Below, piece after piece: positions 18,528 through 26,711 of a stretch of DNA of 64,000 nucleotides. The stretch's first letter is position 1. Every line of letters starts with the position of its first letter. This stretch comes from Legionella maceachernii. Its GTDB lineage: Bacteria > Pseudomonadota > Gammaproteobacteria > Legionellales > Legionellaceae. The notes beneath the pieces were generated by a model. It was given only the letters and a program-made list of their open reading frames with translations, had not been told where the DNA came from and did not search any database. The stretch covers positions 199,898-263,897 of the forward strand of contig NZ_FUXJ01000002.1 in the NCBI RefSeq assembly GCF_900167045.1. The letters are read 5' to 3'. Position numbers and translations under genes: made by a program.

Positions 18528-20707
18528 AATAAATAATCCTTCTCGATGAATTGCTTATATTTACCGTCTAGTTTCAATAATTCTTCATGTTTCCCGCGTT
18601 CGATGATGGTTCCGTCTTCAATCACCACGATTTCGTTACAGTGTCTGATTGCACTTAAGCGATGGGCAACAATAAGAAAACTGCAATCCATTTTATTGAG
18701 GTTTTGATAAATTTTGGCTTCCGTTACTGAATCAAGCGCTGAGGTGGCTTCATCGAGAAGGATTAATTGAGGTTTTTTGATCAAAGCTCTGGCGATTTCT
18801 ATACGCTGAGCCTGCCCGAGACTGATGTTCGCGCCGCCTTCAAGAATACGGTAATCTAAACCGCCTTTCATGCTGACCACATCGTAAACACAAGCGGTTT
18901 GCAAGGCCTCAATAATGGTTGCATCATCAATGCTTCTATCCCACATTGTCAAGTTGTCGCGGATTGTCCCTTCAAAAAGGAAAATGTTTTGATCGACATA
19001 CGAAACCAGTTTAAATAACTCATCGGAGGGATAGTCTTTAATGTTTTTCCCCAGGAGATAAATTTCTCCAAACCAAGGATCATAAAGACCGGTAATCAAG
19101 TTTAATAGAGAAGATTTCCCTCCGCCAGAAATGCCTGTAATCGCAACGGTATCACCTTTTTTTAGGCTGATAGTTATATCCGATAAAATAGGCGCTTCTA
19201 GCTTTGAGTAGCCAAAATAAATGCCCTTAATATCAATTAAATTGGTCGATTTAATGTGTTGTGGCTCTGGGTTCTTTTCTTTATTACTTTTAAATAAAAG
19301 CACATCATTCACACGGAGTAAATCACCTTTGAGTTCATTTAATTTTAAAAAATTGTCAACGATACTAATGACAGGTTCAGGATAAAGAAGTAACAATGTA
19401 TAAGTTGCTATAATTCCTCCAACTGTCATTGTCCCTTGCATAACAAAATGGGCTCCAAAGATAATGAGGAGAACTAAATTAAAAAAATACAATGCGTTGG
19501 GGAGTAATGAAATGAGTGCTGTGTAAACATCAATGGTTTGCTGTGAATCAATTAATTTGGATTTATAACTTAACCAGCGCATGAAAAATCGATTTTCGCC
19601 ATTCATGAATTTCAATGCTTCCATCATTTGGACACCGCTGTATTCAATCCCATGCATTTTGGCTTGATCTTGAGAAAATCGGCGACCCAAGTCAATGATA
19701 ATACGCTTAGTAATAATGATTGAGATAAAATTGAGAATAGTGATAAAAACCACAATGAGTCCAATGACTTTATTAATTAAAAGAATAATAATGGTATAAA
19801 TAATAATGCTTAAGCTATCAATAATAACCTCAGAAAATCCTTCTGTGATTTTCAGGGCAATTTCATCAAAAATATAGATGCGGTTTGAGATATCTCCCGT
19901 TGCTCTCTGAATATAAAATGACATAGGTAAGTGTAATATTTTATTGAAAAACCGCGGTATTTTTTTTATCGCAAATCGGATCTTATACAGAACTAAATAA
20001 TATCGCTGAATCCAAAGAAGTAATATCATGCAAAGGATAGTAAAGCCCATACTTAACACAAAACCCAGCATCCATTGTTCTTGGTTTTCAACGATAATAT
20101 TATCAACAAAAAACTCAATGAATAATGCTATAGAAGCTTGTGGTAACGAAAGGAGAGCCGAAACAAAGAAAAGGTAGCTAAGCTCAACAAGATCCCCTTC
20201 AAGGTAATCACGTAACAAGCCAAAAACAGATTTTTCTTTCTTACCACTGGGTTTAAATTGCTCGCCAGGGGTAATGCGCAGTAAAACCCCAGTATACCCT
20301 TTATCAAATTCCTCTAAAGAGATGACGCGTGGGCCTGTGGCTGGGTCATTGATATACACTTTATTTTTTATAATTCCTTCAACCACAATGAAATGATTAA
20401 ATTTCCAAAAAACAATAAAAGGCGTAGGCATGTACCCTAAAGAATCAAGATCTTTTATGCGTTTTCCTTCAGCATTCATTCCCATATTGCGAGCAGCTTT
20501 GATAATATTGATGGCTTTAGACCCATCACGGGTTACCCCACAGGCTTCACGGGCTGTCTCAGAAGAAATGTGCAAGCCATAATAAGCAAGAACGATAGCA
20601 AGGCAAACCGCGCCACATTCCATCGCATCCATTTGCAAAATGCTTGGGGTTTTCACGCGTTTATGGTGAACCTCAGATAAGCCAAGATCGAAATCAAATT
20701 TAATCAT
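18524..20707 (-). CDS. C39-peptidase ABC transporter for double-glycine leader peptides
   Basis: A 727-residue peptidase-containing ABC transporter. Residues 20-140 form a C39 cysteine peptidase with an apparently complete site: Gln25, Cys31 in MECGAVC, His105 in FNHFIVV, and Asp121 in INDPATG. Then come a permease domain (~165-450) and an ATPase with Walker A ITGISGGGKSS and Walker B LILLDEAT. The ABC signature reads SLGQAQ in place of the usual SGGQ. Such proteins cut precursors after a Gly-Gly and export the core. The nearby precursor genes at 22646, 23268 and 36614 end their conserved leaders in EAGG, so they are the obvious substrates. It overlaps both neighbours. Confidence 0.93.
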   Translation of the reverse strand: MIKFDFDLGLSEVHHKRVKTPSILQMDAMECGAVCLAIVLAYYGLHISSETAREACGVTRDGSKAINIIKAARNMGMNAEGKRIKDLDSLGYMPTPFIVFWKFNHFIVVEGIIKNKVYINDPATGPRVISLEEFDKGYTGVLLRITPGEQFKPSGKKEKSVFGLLRDYLEGDLVELSYLFFVSALLSLPQASIALFIEFFVDNIIVENQEQWMLGFVLSMGFTILCMILLLWIQRYYLVLYKIRFAIKKIPRFFNKILHLPMSFYIQRATGDISNRIYIFDEIALKITEGFSEVIIDSLSIIIYTIIILLINKVIGLIVVFITILNFISIIITKRIIIDLGRRFSQDQAKMHGIEYSGVQMMEALKFMNGENRFFMRWLSYKSKLIDSQQTIDVYTALISLLPNALYFFNLVLLIIFGAHFVMQGTMTVGGIIATYTLLLLYPEPVISIVDNFLKLNELKGDLLRVNDVLLFKSNKEKNPEPQHIKSTNLIDIKGIYFGYSKLEAPILSDITISLKKGDTVAITGISGGGKSSLLNLITGLYDPWFGEIYLLGKNIKDYPSDELFKLVSYVDQNIFLFEGTIRDNLTMWDRSIDDATIIEALQTACVYDVVSMKGGLDYRILEGGANISLGQAQRIEIARALIKKPQLILLDEATSALDSVTEAKIYQNLNKMDCSFLIVAHRLSAIRHCNEIVVIEDGTIIERGKHEELLKLDGKYKQFIEKDYLL

Positions 20708-21977
20708 TTTCGCCTATCATCCAGTTTTTTGCTGATTCCACGATGGGGATTATTATCGCCAGAGGATGTTGTTTCTTGACAGTAATTCCCACACTCGCAA
20801 TGGAGCCAATCGATAAACGTTCATGGGGACCCTTTGATGTCGTCCATAAATACCCACTCGGAGTATTTGAGGAATGGATTAGTGCAATTTTTACTTTAAA
20901 AACAGGCCCTTGTTGAATGAATTTATCAACTAATTTTTGATTTTCTACTGTGCTTTCAATACTGGGAGGGTTAATCGGTAGTTCACTCACGTAAGTGACT
21001 CGCCCGACAACACCACCGAATTCGAGTGTATTAAAATGTTTTGGAAAGACTTTTGCTGGCATGCCAATTTTTATTTTTTTACCTTCATTGGCGTTAAAAA
21101 AAGCCACTACTTCTAAATCATTACTGTGGGTAATGATATTCGTCAATGTTTGCTTTTCAGTTAAAAAATCCCCTTTCTTCACATAATTTGTGGCAATAAC
21201 ACCATCGGCTGGACTATAGACGTTTTCGGTTAAATTCAGATTTTCTAAGAGTTTACGTAAGTTAAACTCTGATTGAGCTACTTTTTCTTGTTGCTCCCTT
21301 AACTTGGTATTCCATGATTCAATGTAGTCGTTTCTGTTTTGGTTAAGTTCAACAAGGGTATTCTGATTTTTACTAATTTGCTCTTTCGCATCATAATAAG
21401 CGACCTGCATATCATTGAGCTCGAGGCGAGATAAAATCCCTTTTTTAAACGCGGTTTCCTGGATTTTGAGCAGAGATTCAAGATGTTCTTTTTTTTCCTT
21501 TAAATTGGCATTGATTGTTTTGGCATAATTCATTGATTCTTCAATGTGTTTTAAGCGAATGGCAATTTCTTTTTGTGCTGTTGCAGAGAGGTTATTTAAT
21601 TTAGTTTTTTCTTGCTCAATGTATTTGCGTAATTCCTTCGCTTCTGCGGCCATATTGGGATTAGTTAACGTAGCTAGGATTTGTCCTTTCTTGACCTCTT
21701 GACCCGGGTTTACAAGAACCGCGCTGACATACCCACCTGAGATAGGCGACATGACATTAATGATAGCTGCATTTTTTGCCAGAATGATTCCTTGGCCTTC
21801 CACAATTGAGGAGATTTTTCCCAATATTAGCCACAACAGGCAGCCGACAAAGATAATTAAAAAAACGATTAAATAGATCCATGCTTTCGGCGTAATAATA
21901 CGTATGGCATGCTGAAATTCATCTCTTTCTTGAGCAGAGTCAAGCGCTTGTTTGCGATAGAGATCGGAATCTTTCAT
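20700..21977 (-). CDS. HlyD-family membrane fusion protein of the peptide exporter
   Basis: A 425-residue periplasmic adaptor. One transmembrane helix lies near residues 32-54 (AWIYLIVFLIIFVGCLLWLILG). The lipoyl half-motif VMSPISGGYVSAVLVNPGQEV follows, then a coiled-coil hairpin (residues ~110-235) and a second lipoyl half (VYSPADGVIATNYVKKGDF). It corresponds to the HlyD-like secretion protein of NHLM systems, linking the inner-membrane ABC proteins to the periplasm or an outer-membrane channel. No TolC-like gene is in the window, so a genomic TolC is probably used. Overlaps the C39 transporter start by eight bases. Confidence 0.88.
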   Translation of the reverse strand: MKDSDLYRKQALDSAQERDEFQHAIRIITPKAWIYLIVFLIIFVGCLLWLILGKISSIVEGQGIILAKNAAIINVMSPISGGYVSAVLVNPGQEVKKGQILATLTNPNMAAEAKELRKYIEQEKTKLNNLSATAQKEIAIRLKHIEESMNYAKTINANLKEKKEHLESLLKIQETAFKKGILSRLELNDMQVAYYDAKEQISKNQNTLVELNQNRNDYIESWNTKLREQQEKVAQSEFNLRKLLENLNLTENVYSPADGVIATNYVKKGDFLTEKQTLTNIITHSNDLEVVAFFNANEGKKIKIGMPAKVFPKHFNTLEFGGVVGRVTYVSELPINPPSIESTVENQKLVDKFIQQGPVFKVKIALIHSSNTPSGYLWTTSKGPHERLSIGSIASVGITVKKQHPLAIIIPIVESAKNWMIGEND

Positions 21978-22423
21978 GCTATTTTCTCATACATGATACG
22001 GATACGAGCGGCTAAAACAGGTAAAAGCTCTAGACCGATTTCAGGATAAGCATGGATTTGGGTGGTAAAATCCCATTCCGAAATAAAAACGCACTCTACT
22101 TCATCAATAGCACGCACGGAAGCCGTCGTTTTTAGTTTATCGATAACAGAAATTTCCCCAATGATTTGCCCAGGAGCGAGTGTGGTAATGATAAGTTCTT
22201 TACCGTCATGCAATGTCTTAAAGACTTGCACCGTTCCCTTGCGTAGAATAAAAATGCCGACAGGATTGTCGCCTTCGTGAATAATAATGTCATTCGCGGC
22301 ATAATTGCGAATTGTTGCTAGATTAACCAGAGGCCACAAGGCATTCTTGCTTAGCATACTGAAAAAATCCAGTTCTTTCAGGAAATTAAATAATTCTAAG
22401 TTTTCAGCGATATTTTTTTCCAT
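21974..22423 (-). CDS. Cyclic-nucleotide-binding-domain protein without DNA-binding domain
   Basis: A 149-residue protein consisting essentially of one Crp-type cNMP-binding domain. It shows the beta-barrel pattern DIIIHEGDNPVGIFILRKG and the phosphate-binding-cassette-like GQIIGEISVIDKLKTTASV. The helix-turn-helix of Crp/Fnr regulators is absent, since the protein ends just after the domain. It is the first gene of the exporter operon and overlaps the HlyD gene by four bases. Similar stand-alone or fused cNMP domains occur in NHLM export clusters, where they may gate export. Ligand identity cannot be read with certainty. Confidence 0.85.
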   Translation of the reverse strand: MEKNIAENLELFNFLKELDFFSMLSKNALWPLVNLATIRNYAANDIIIHEGDNPVGIFILRKGTVQVFKTLHDGKELIITTLAPGQIIGEISVIDKLKTTASVRAIDEVECVFISEWDFTTQIHAYPEIGLELLPVLAARIRIMYEKIA

Positions 22424-22593
22424 AACCTCTCCTTAAGAAAGGTGTAGTTTTTAAGAATATCAATAAATTTAGCAGAAAATTATCTACAGAGACCCTCCGC
22501 TTTAGTATCAAAAGAAGCATATTATGGGCCACTATCATAGGTTTTTTTTGAATGAATGGGCTTTATATTGAACTAGCCCATTTTTTCTTGACT

Positions 22594-22609
22594 TTGAACT
22601 ACACTTATA
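22594..22609 (+). promoter_or_regulatory. Conserved promoter-like motif upstream of precursor 1
   Basis: The 16-mer TTGAACTACACTTATA lies 37 bases before the precursor 1 start. The same 16-mer occurs at 22987, and one with a single change occurs at 36318, each time upstream of a homologous precursor gene. The TAYACT inside could act as a -10 element, but no convincing -35 at 17 bases is shared. Function as promoter or operator is inferred from conservation. Confidence 0.5.
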
Positions 22610-22645
22610 TTGCTACAAGCATAAAGTTTTATGAGGGTTTACGCT

Positions 22646-22882
22646 ATGAATCGTAACAAATTGATTAAAACATTGGTGTCTCAGTTTGAAGAGCAACTCA
22701 GTTACTTACCCGACCACAAACTGGAAGAATTGGAATCTGGCAAGTTAGAGATAAGTTTAACCCAAGCTGTCGGTAATGAAGCAGGTGGCGCAACTTCTGG
22801 TGCAGCGAAAAAACCACCGACTTCAGCAGGAGCTCAGCCAACACCGGTTCCTGCTGTATCAACTAAAGCAAGGTATGTATAA
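22646..22882 (+). CDS. Double-glycine leader peptide precursor 1 (78 aa)
   Basis: A 78-residue precursor with an invariant-type leader of 48 residues starting MNRNKLIKTLVSQFEEQ and ending GNEAGG, then a 30-residue core (ATSGAAKKPP..., ending KARYV). The core has five prolines, net positive charge, no Cys and no acidic residue. The leader is nearly identical in the two paralogues, while cores differ completely. The ATG at 22646 is chosen because all three homologues start there and each has a GAGG-type ribosome site about nine bases upstream; an upstream in-frame ATG at 22631 is not conserved. It is divergent from the C39 exporter operon. A secreted antimicrobial or signalling peptide is likely, but no activity can be proven. 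Confidence 0.82.
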   Translation: MNRNKLIKTLVSQFEEQLSYLPDHKLEELESGKLEISLTQAVGNEAGGATSGAAKKPPTSAGAQPTPVPAVSTKARYV

Positions 22883-22919
22883 CTATCACCCCTAGTTAAG
22901 TGTGGGCGATGAGTAACCA

Positions 22920-22957
22920 GCTGATAAAAAATCAGCGAATTTAGCTTATTTTTTATC
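22920..22957 (+). terminator. Possible terminator after precursor 1
   Basis: Two alternative hairpins overlap: GCTGAT/ATCAGC (22920-22936), and a perfect ten-base stem GATAAAAAAT/ATTTTTTATC (22923-22957). The GCTGAT stem recalls the terminators after the other two precursor genes, but the U-run is weak here. Confidence 0.4.
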
Positions 22958-22986
22958 AAATTGAAGAGGTGGTTATCTTATTATCC

Positions 22987-23002
22987 TTGAACTACACTTA
23001 TA
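22987..23002 (+). promoter_or_regulatory. Conserved promoter-like motif upstream of precursor 2
   Basis: An exact copy of the 16-mer found upstream of precursor 1. It is followed by a small inverted repeat ACTAG-CCGCG-CTAGT. Here the motif is 265 bases before the start codon, so a long 5' leader is expected. Confidence 0.5.
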
Positions 23003-23267
23003 GAACTAGCCGCGCTAGTAATAAAGTTTATGAGAAATTGAGTAAAAAATAATCAATTTTAGGGCGTCCTCTTTGCAAGAATACAGGAAGTTAACCGCTT
23101 TAAAAGGAGCTACGTCGGGCAAATGAGCGACAGAGTTAGCTTCTTTAGGTGAAAAGCTTAGCGGTAAAGCCAAACACCTCTTAGAAGTTTTTTAATAAAG
23201 CGATATCCGAAGAGCGGCTTTATTATGAGATTAGCGTTCTATCCGGATGCTAGATGAGGATTATGCT
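23003..23267 (+). ncRNA. Long structured 5' leader of precursor 2 (candidate cis-regulatory RNA)
   Basis: These ~265 bases hold no credible gene but are clearly homologous to the leader of precursor 3. Several stems are conserved by pairing. AAAGGAGCTA pairs with TAGCTTCTTT. GTCG pairs with CGAC around the invariant loop GGCAAATGAG. AGGTG pairs with CACCT. TAATAAAGC pairs with GCTTTATTA just before the start codon region. Paired positions differ compensatorily between the two copies. It does not match a riboswitch class I can name; the c-di-GMP class I core was considered and does not fit. Covariation by a proper alignment would decide. Confidence 0.55.
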
Positions 23268-23519
23268 ATGAACCGTAATAAACTGATTAAAACATTGGTG
23301 TCCCAGTTTGAGCAACAAATTTGTAAGTTATCTGATCAAAAATTAGAAGAGCTTGAATCAGGAAAATTAGAGATAAATTTAACTCACCCTGTAGGTAGTG
23401 AAGCAGGTGGTGCTGCAGTCGCTAAGCAACCGAATAGGGGGCTTCCTGCAGACGCGGTGGCAAGGCCCGCCCCCACAGCATCTACCGCATCTGCACCAAA
23501 CAGGCTAAAACGCCTCTAG
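23268..23519 (+). CDS. Double-glycine leader peptide precursor 2 (83 aa)
   Basis: An 83-residue precursor with the same 48-residue leader (MNRNKLIKTLVSQFEQQ ... GSEAGG). The 35-residue core starts AAVAKQPNRG and ends PNRLKRL, with five prolines, four arginines, two lysines and one Asp. The leader contains one Cys (residue 19), while the core has none, so lanthionine or disulphide chemistry is not expected in the product. Start ATG 23268 is preceded by GAGGATTATGCT, matching precursor 3. The long conserved 5' leader and terminator hairpin flank it. Confidence 0.82.
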   Translation: MNRNKLIKTLVSQFEQQICKLSDQKLEELESGKLEINLTHPVGSEAGGAAVAKQPNRGLPADAVARPAPTASTASAPNRLKRL

Positions 23520-23555
23520 GCCTTGGATAATAATAATTCTTAATTTCTCCTCTTA

Positions 23556-23585
23556 AAATCAGCTGAAAATGTGCTGATTTTTTTT
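23556..23585 (+). terminator. Rho-independent terminator after precursor 2
   Basis: A perfect eight-base stem AAATCAGC/GCTGATTT with a nine-base loop runs straight into a T-rich tail. The same stem sequence appears after precursor 3. Confidence 0.8.
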
Positions 23586-23802
23586 GTTGAATGCCTCACT
23601 GGTGTCCCTTCTTTTTTGAACTATTTTCAAACAGTACACTGCTTCCATTAAAAACGATGCAAAAATTTGAGTAATTAGGAATAAATTCAGAAAATTAGTA
23701 GCTAAGTGGATTAGAGGCCACTCGTATTATGCTGTTTGACTTAAAATTACCAACTATGTAAGATAATTGGCCTTTCATGCTTGTTAATTAAGATTGCTAG
23801 TT

Positions 23803-25410
23803 ATGCCTGTCAATAGAAAAATTTCATTACGGCTCTTTCATAATGGAGAACAAATAACCAATGCAGCCATTCTTGCCACCCACAGCAAAGAAGGGCGAGG
23901 GGGCGGCACCAAACATTTTGTAGTCATCAATGGTGCTAAAACGGAGGTTATGACTGCAAATCAACGTGCTAAAAACCGCTTAATTCTTCAAGGTAAGGAA
24001 ATCACTGATGCGGCCATTCTTACTACCCACAGCAAGGAAGGTAAAGGGCCTAACAAAAGACATTTTGTCCTAATTAATGGGATTAAAACCGAGGTAAAGA
24101 CTGCAAATCAACTTGATTCCAGCCGCTTATTATATCAAGGCAAAGCAATCACTGACGCCGCTATTCTTGCCACCCACCGTAAAGAGAGTCATGGGGGCAA
24201 CACTAAGCATTTTGTAGACATCAATGGCGTTAAAACCGAGGTTATGACTGTAAATCAACTCTCTAAAAGCCGCTTATTCCATCAGGGCAAAGAAATTACA
24301 GACGCAGCCATTCTTGCCACCCACAGTAAAGAGGGCAAGGGGTGCATCACCAAACATTTTGTAGAGATCAATGGTGTTAAAACCGAAGTAAAGACTGTAA
24401 ACCAAATTTATAAAAGCCGCTTATTCCATCAGGGCCAGGAAATCACTGATGTGGCTATCCTTGCTACCCACAGCAAGGAGGGCAAAGGGAACGGCACCAA
24501 ACATTTTGTAGTAATGAATGGGATTAAAGTCGAGGTTAAGACGACCGATCAATTCTTTTCCAGCCGTTTATTTTATCAAGGCAAAGCAATTACGGATGCG
24601 GCTATCCTTGCTACTCACAGCAAGGAGGGCAACGGGAACAGCACTAAACATTTTGTTGTCATCAATGGCGTTAAAACTGAGGTCATCACCGCTCTGCAAT
24701 GCAGCTACCACCGCTTATTTTATCAAGGTAAAGAAATCACTGATGCCACCATTCTTGCTACCCACAGTAAAGAAGGAAACGGGCCTTGTATCAAACATTT
24801 TGTTACCATCAATGGCATCAAGACAGAAGTGTTCACTCGAAAGCAATTAAAACGGCGCCGCTCTTCATCACAACAGCTGGAAGATGAGAGGGAGGGTAAA
24901 CGCCCCTGCCTGGGAAGCCCATTAATGGGATATTATGACCATCTTGCTGAGTTAGCAGGCTTTAGCACTACTCAAACCACTGACAGCCTGCCGAAAGCCT
25001 GGCAAACGCGATTGGCCCAAGACGTGCTACTGCCTAATGGGAGTGTTAAACGCGCTTGCCTGCAAGCCACTCGGCAGGAAAGGCCATTAACAGACTCTTA
25101 TGACCAAATTCTTGCTGAGTTAGAGAGTCTTAGCCCCCCCCAAAGCACTGATGATAGCTTGCCGAAATCTCGGCAAACGCGATTAACGCAAGATGTTTGG
25201 CAGCCTAATTCACTGGGTTGTTCTGCGCACACGCTTTTTCAACCACAAAATCAACACGCAAACTCTACGTGGTTTCCTGCTGGAGAAAATCTTTTGTTGC
25301 AGCAAAGTGGTTCTCTGAGCAGTAGGCTGGTAGAAGTTTATTATACGCTGGAGCGGGTTTTGCTCGAAGAGAACGAATCCGACGACTATGATGCGAGTTT
25401 CACTTGTTAA
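23803..25410 (+). CDS. Seven-repeat protein of unknown function (candidate secreted effector)
   Basis: A 535-residue protein. Residues 10-352 are seven tandem repeats of exactly 49 residues, each with the core ITDAAILATHSKEG followed by KHFV.INGVKTEV. The DNA repeat is 147 bases, with many silent differences, so the repeats are old and under protein-level selection. The remaining ~180 residues contain a looser second duplication (YDHLAELAGF...TRLAQDV and YDQILAELES...TRLTQDV) and an acidic end (LEENESDDYD). There is no signal peptide or membrane segment. I do not recognise the repeat. The acidic C-terminus and accessory context are compatible with a type IV (Dot/Icm) effector, which is inference. 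ATG 23803 is preferred over TTG 23794; no strong ribosome site is visible. Confidence 0.75.
   Translation: MPVNRKISLRLFHNGEQITNAAILATHSKEGRGGGTKHFVVINGAKTEVMTANQRAKNRLILQGKEITDAAILTTHSKEGKGPNKRHFVLINGIKTEVKTANQLDSSRLLYQGKAITDAAILATHRKESHGGNTKHFVDINGVKTEVMTVNQLSKSRLFHQGKEITDAAILATHSKEGKGCITKHFVEINGVKTEVKTVNQIYKSRLFHQGQEITDVAILATHSKEGKGNGTKHFVVMNGIKVEVKTTDQFFSSRLFYQGKAITDAAILATHSKEGNGNSTKHFVVINGVKTEVITALQCSYHRLFYQGKEITDATILATHSKEGNGPCIKHFVTINGIKTEVFTRKQLKRRRSSSQQLEDEREGKRPCLGSPLMGYYDHLAELAGFSTTQTTDSLPKAWQTRLAQDVLLPNGSVKRACLQATRQERPLTDSYDQILAELESLSPPQSTDDSLPKSRQTRLTQDVWQPNSLGCSAHTLFQPQNQHANSTWFPAGENLLLQQSGSLSSRLVEVYYTLERVLLEENESDDYDASFTC
23830..24858 (+). repeat. Seven tandem 147-bp coding repeats
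   Basis: Seven in-frame 147-base units encode 49-residue repeats. The ends of the units vary most (for example NQLSKS, NQIYKS, DQFFSS), while ATHSKEG and KHFV are almost constant. Confidence 0.9.
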
Positions 25411-25835
25411 CCGTTGACTTTAAGAGCTTAAATGCCTCAATAAATTCTTCTAATGGCAATTCATGAAGATTCGTATGACTTAAATCAAGCGCTGTCACTG
25501 AAGCAGGTAAAGCCTGAAAAAGTTTTTTTAATTGTTCTATAGTAAACTGAGTATTACTAAAATCCAGTGTAGACGCGTCTCCAAACATATCGAAGAATTA
25601 ATTCTTTTACAGAGTCTTTAAGCGAAGCCCAAATAGCTCTTAATTGCTGATATTCTCTTCATCCCTAATATCGCTGCTATAAAAACCAAACAAACTGATT
25701 TCGTTGATTTCATCACTTAACTGAGTAAATAGTTCTTTTAACCTTTTTTCTGAGCATTTTTTATAAGATATTCATCTTCTAAATGGATAGCTTTAATGGT
25801 TGGGAATGCCTTGCTGGCTAATAATTAATATTATT
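25400..25835 (-). pseudogene. Leucine-rich-repeat protein remnant
   Basis: The last ~62 codons (25400-25588) read FSNTQFTIEQLKKLFQALP and SVTALDLSHTNLHELPLEEF, typical of Legionella LRR proteins (LF.ALP.SV..LDLS). Upstream on the same strand, further LRR-like pieces appear in other frames: RLKELFTQLSDEINEISLFG, then QLRAIWASLKDSVKELIL, each broken by stops. At least two frameshifts are needed to join them, so this is a decaying gene. The 5' boundary is approximate. Its end overlaps the repeat-protein gene by about eleven bases, tail to tail. Confidence 0.65.
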
Positions 25836-25846
25836 AAGAACAATTT

Positions 25847-26596
25847 TTATTCTTTTAGTAAACGAGGATGGTGATTTAAAGTTGTTTGGTATTCTTCATT
25901 GTAAAGAAAGACACTACCAATAACTGCAGCAGTTAAAATGACTAGATTTACAAAAGGGATAAAGCTTGCAAGGCTTATGCAAGAACCAAACCCTAAGGAA
26001 AGCATCGCATTATCCTGTATTTTATTGCGCATTTTTTTAAAGCCAATTAAATTATTATCCATTACAAAATCTTGATATTGAATACTCAGGATCCAAGAAT
26101 TAAATAGAAACCATAGTAAGGGGTAAATAGGATGAATAATTGGGATAAAAAATAAAAAAACCATTCCTATAAATCGAGGAAAAAAATACCATAAAAACTG
26201 CCCTTGGCGTTTAATACTACGAAGTATAGTTTGCTTAAAGGGTACAGAGGGAATATCCCTTTGATAAAATAAGCGTTGAGCTTTTTCTGCCAATAACCCA
26301 TTAAAAGGGGAAGCCACTAAGTTGAAAAAAACAGTAAAAGTTACGAAAAATAATAAGAAAAAGCTGATAACAAAAAAAATCAAAAATAACCAATTAAGAA
26401 AGCTTAGCCAGGCAGGAAGGAGGCTGATATAATAGTGAGAATAAGAAAAAAGATAATCATACGTAAAATAAATTATTCCCACAAATAACAAACAATTAAA
26501 GAGAATAGGTAATAAAATAAAGCGCTTAAGGCCTTTAGCTGTTAAATGCCGTATACCTAATACAAAATAGTACATGCCGCGAAAAAACTGTCTCAT
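25847..26596 (-). CDS. EI24/CysZ-like integral membrane protein
   Basis: A 249-residue protein with about six hydrophobic segments, opening MRQFFRGMYYFVLGIRHLT, and containing FFNLVASPFNGLLAEKAQR, which is characteristic of the EI24 (CysZ) family. CysZ in Escherichia coli is a sulphate permease, but this broad family includes many proteins of unknown role, and no cys genes are nearby. The gene is on its own on the minus strand. Confidence 0.75.
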   Translation of the reverse strand: MRQFFRGMYYFVLGIRHLTAKGLKRFILLPILFNCLLFVGIIYFTYDYLFSYSHYYISLLPAWLSFLNWLFLIFFVISFFLLFFVTFTVFFNLVASPFNGLLAEKAQRLFYQRDIPSVPFKQTILRSIKRQGQFLWYFFPRFIGMVFLFFIPIIHPIYPLLWFLFNSWILSIQYQDFVMDNNLIGFKKMRNKIQDNAMLSLGFGSCISLASFIPFVNLVILTAAVIGSVFLYNEEYQTTLNHHPRLLKE

Positions 26597-26711
26597 GTTA
26601 ACCCTATCTCTATAAGATACTAATCCCTAGCTATTTCTTGGGTCTATCTTATTGTCGTTGCTCTTTTTTATGTGATCCAAATAATGATAAAGTATCCATA
26701 AGGTAATTAAA

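Noticed and set aside
22631-22645. Earlier ATG for precursor 1 (and 23247 for precursor 2)
   Set aside because: The added residues are not shared among the three paralogues and overlap the ribosome site; the common start is MNRNK.
23003-23267. c-di-GMP class I riboswitch in the precursor leader
   Set aside because: A GGCAAA loop is present, but the tetraloop receptor and second helix consensus are not; the fold differs.
16350-23519. A RiPP-modifying enzyme (LanM, radical SAM, YcaO) in the export locus
   Set aside because: Every gene between 13 and 26 kb was examined, and none shows such motifs; cores also lack Cys.
24518-24850. 110-residue ORF in another frame of the repeat protein
   Set aside because: It is a shadow of the tandem repeats, with no independent ribosome site or family resemblance.
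23830-24858. CRISPR array or transposon repeats
   Set aside because: The 147-base periodicity is in frame with a long coding sequence and the variation is largely silent.
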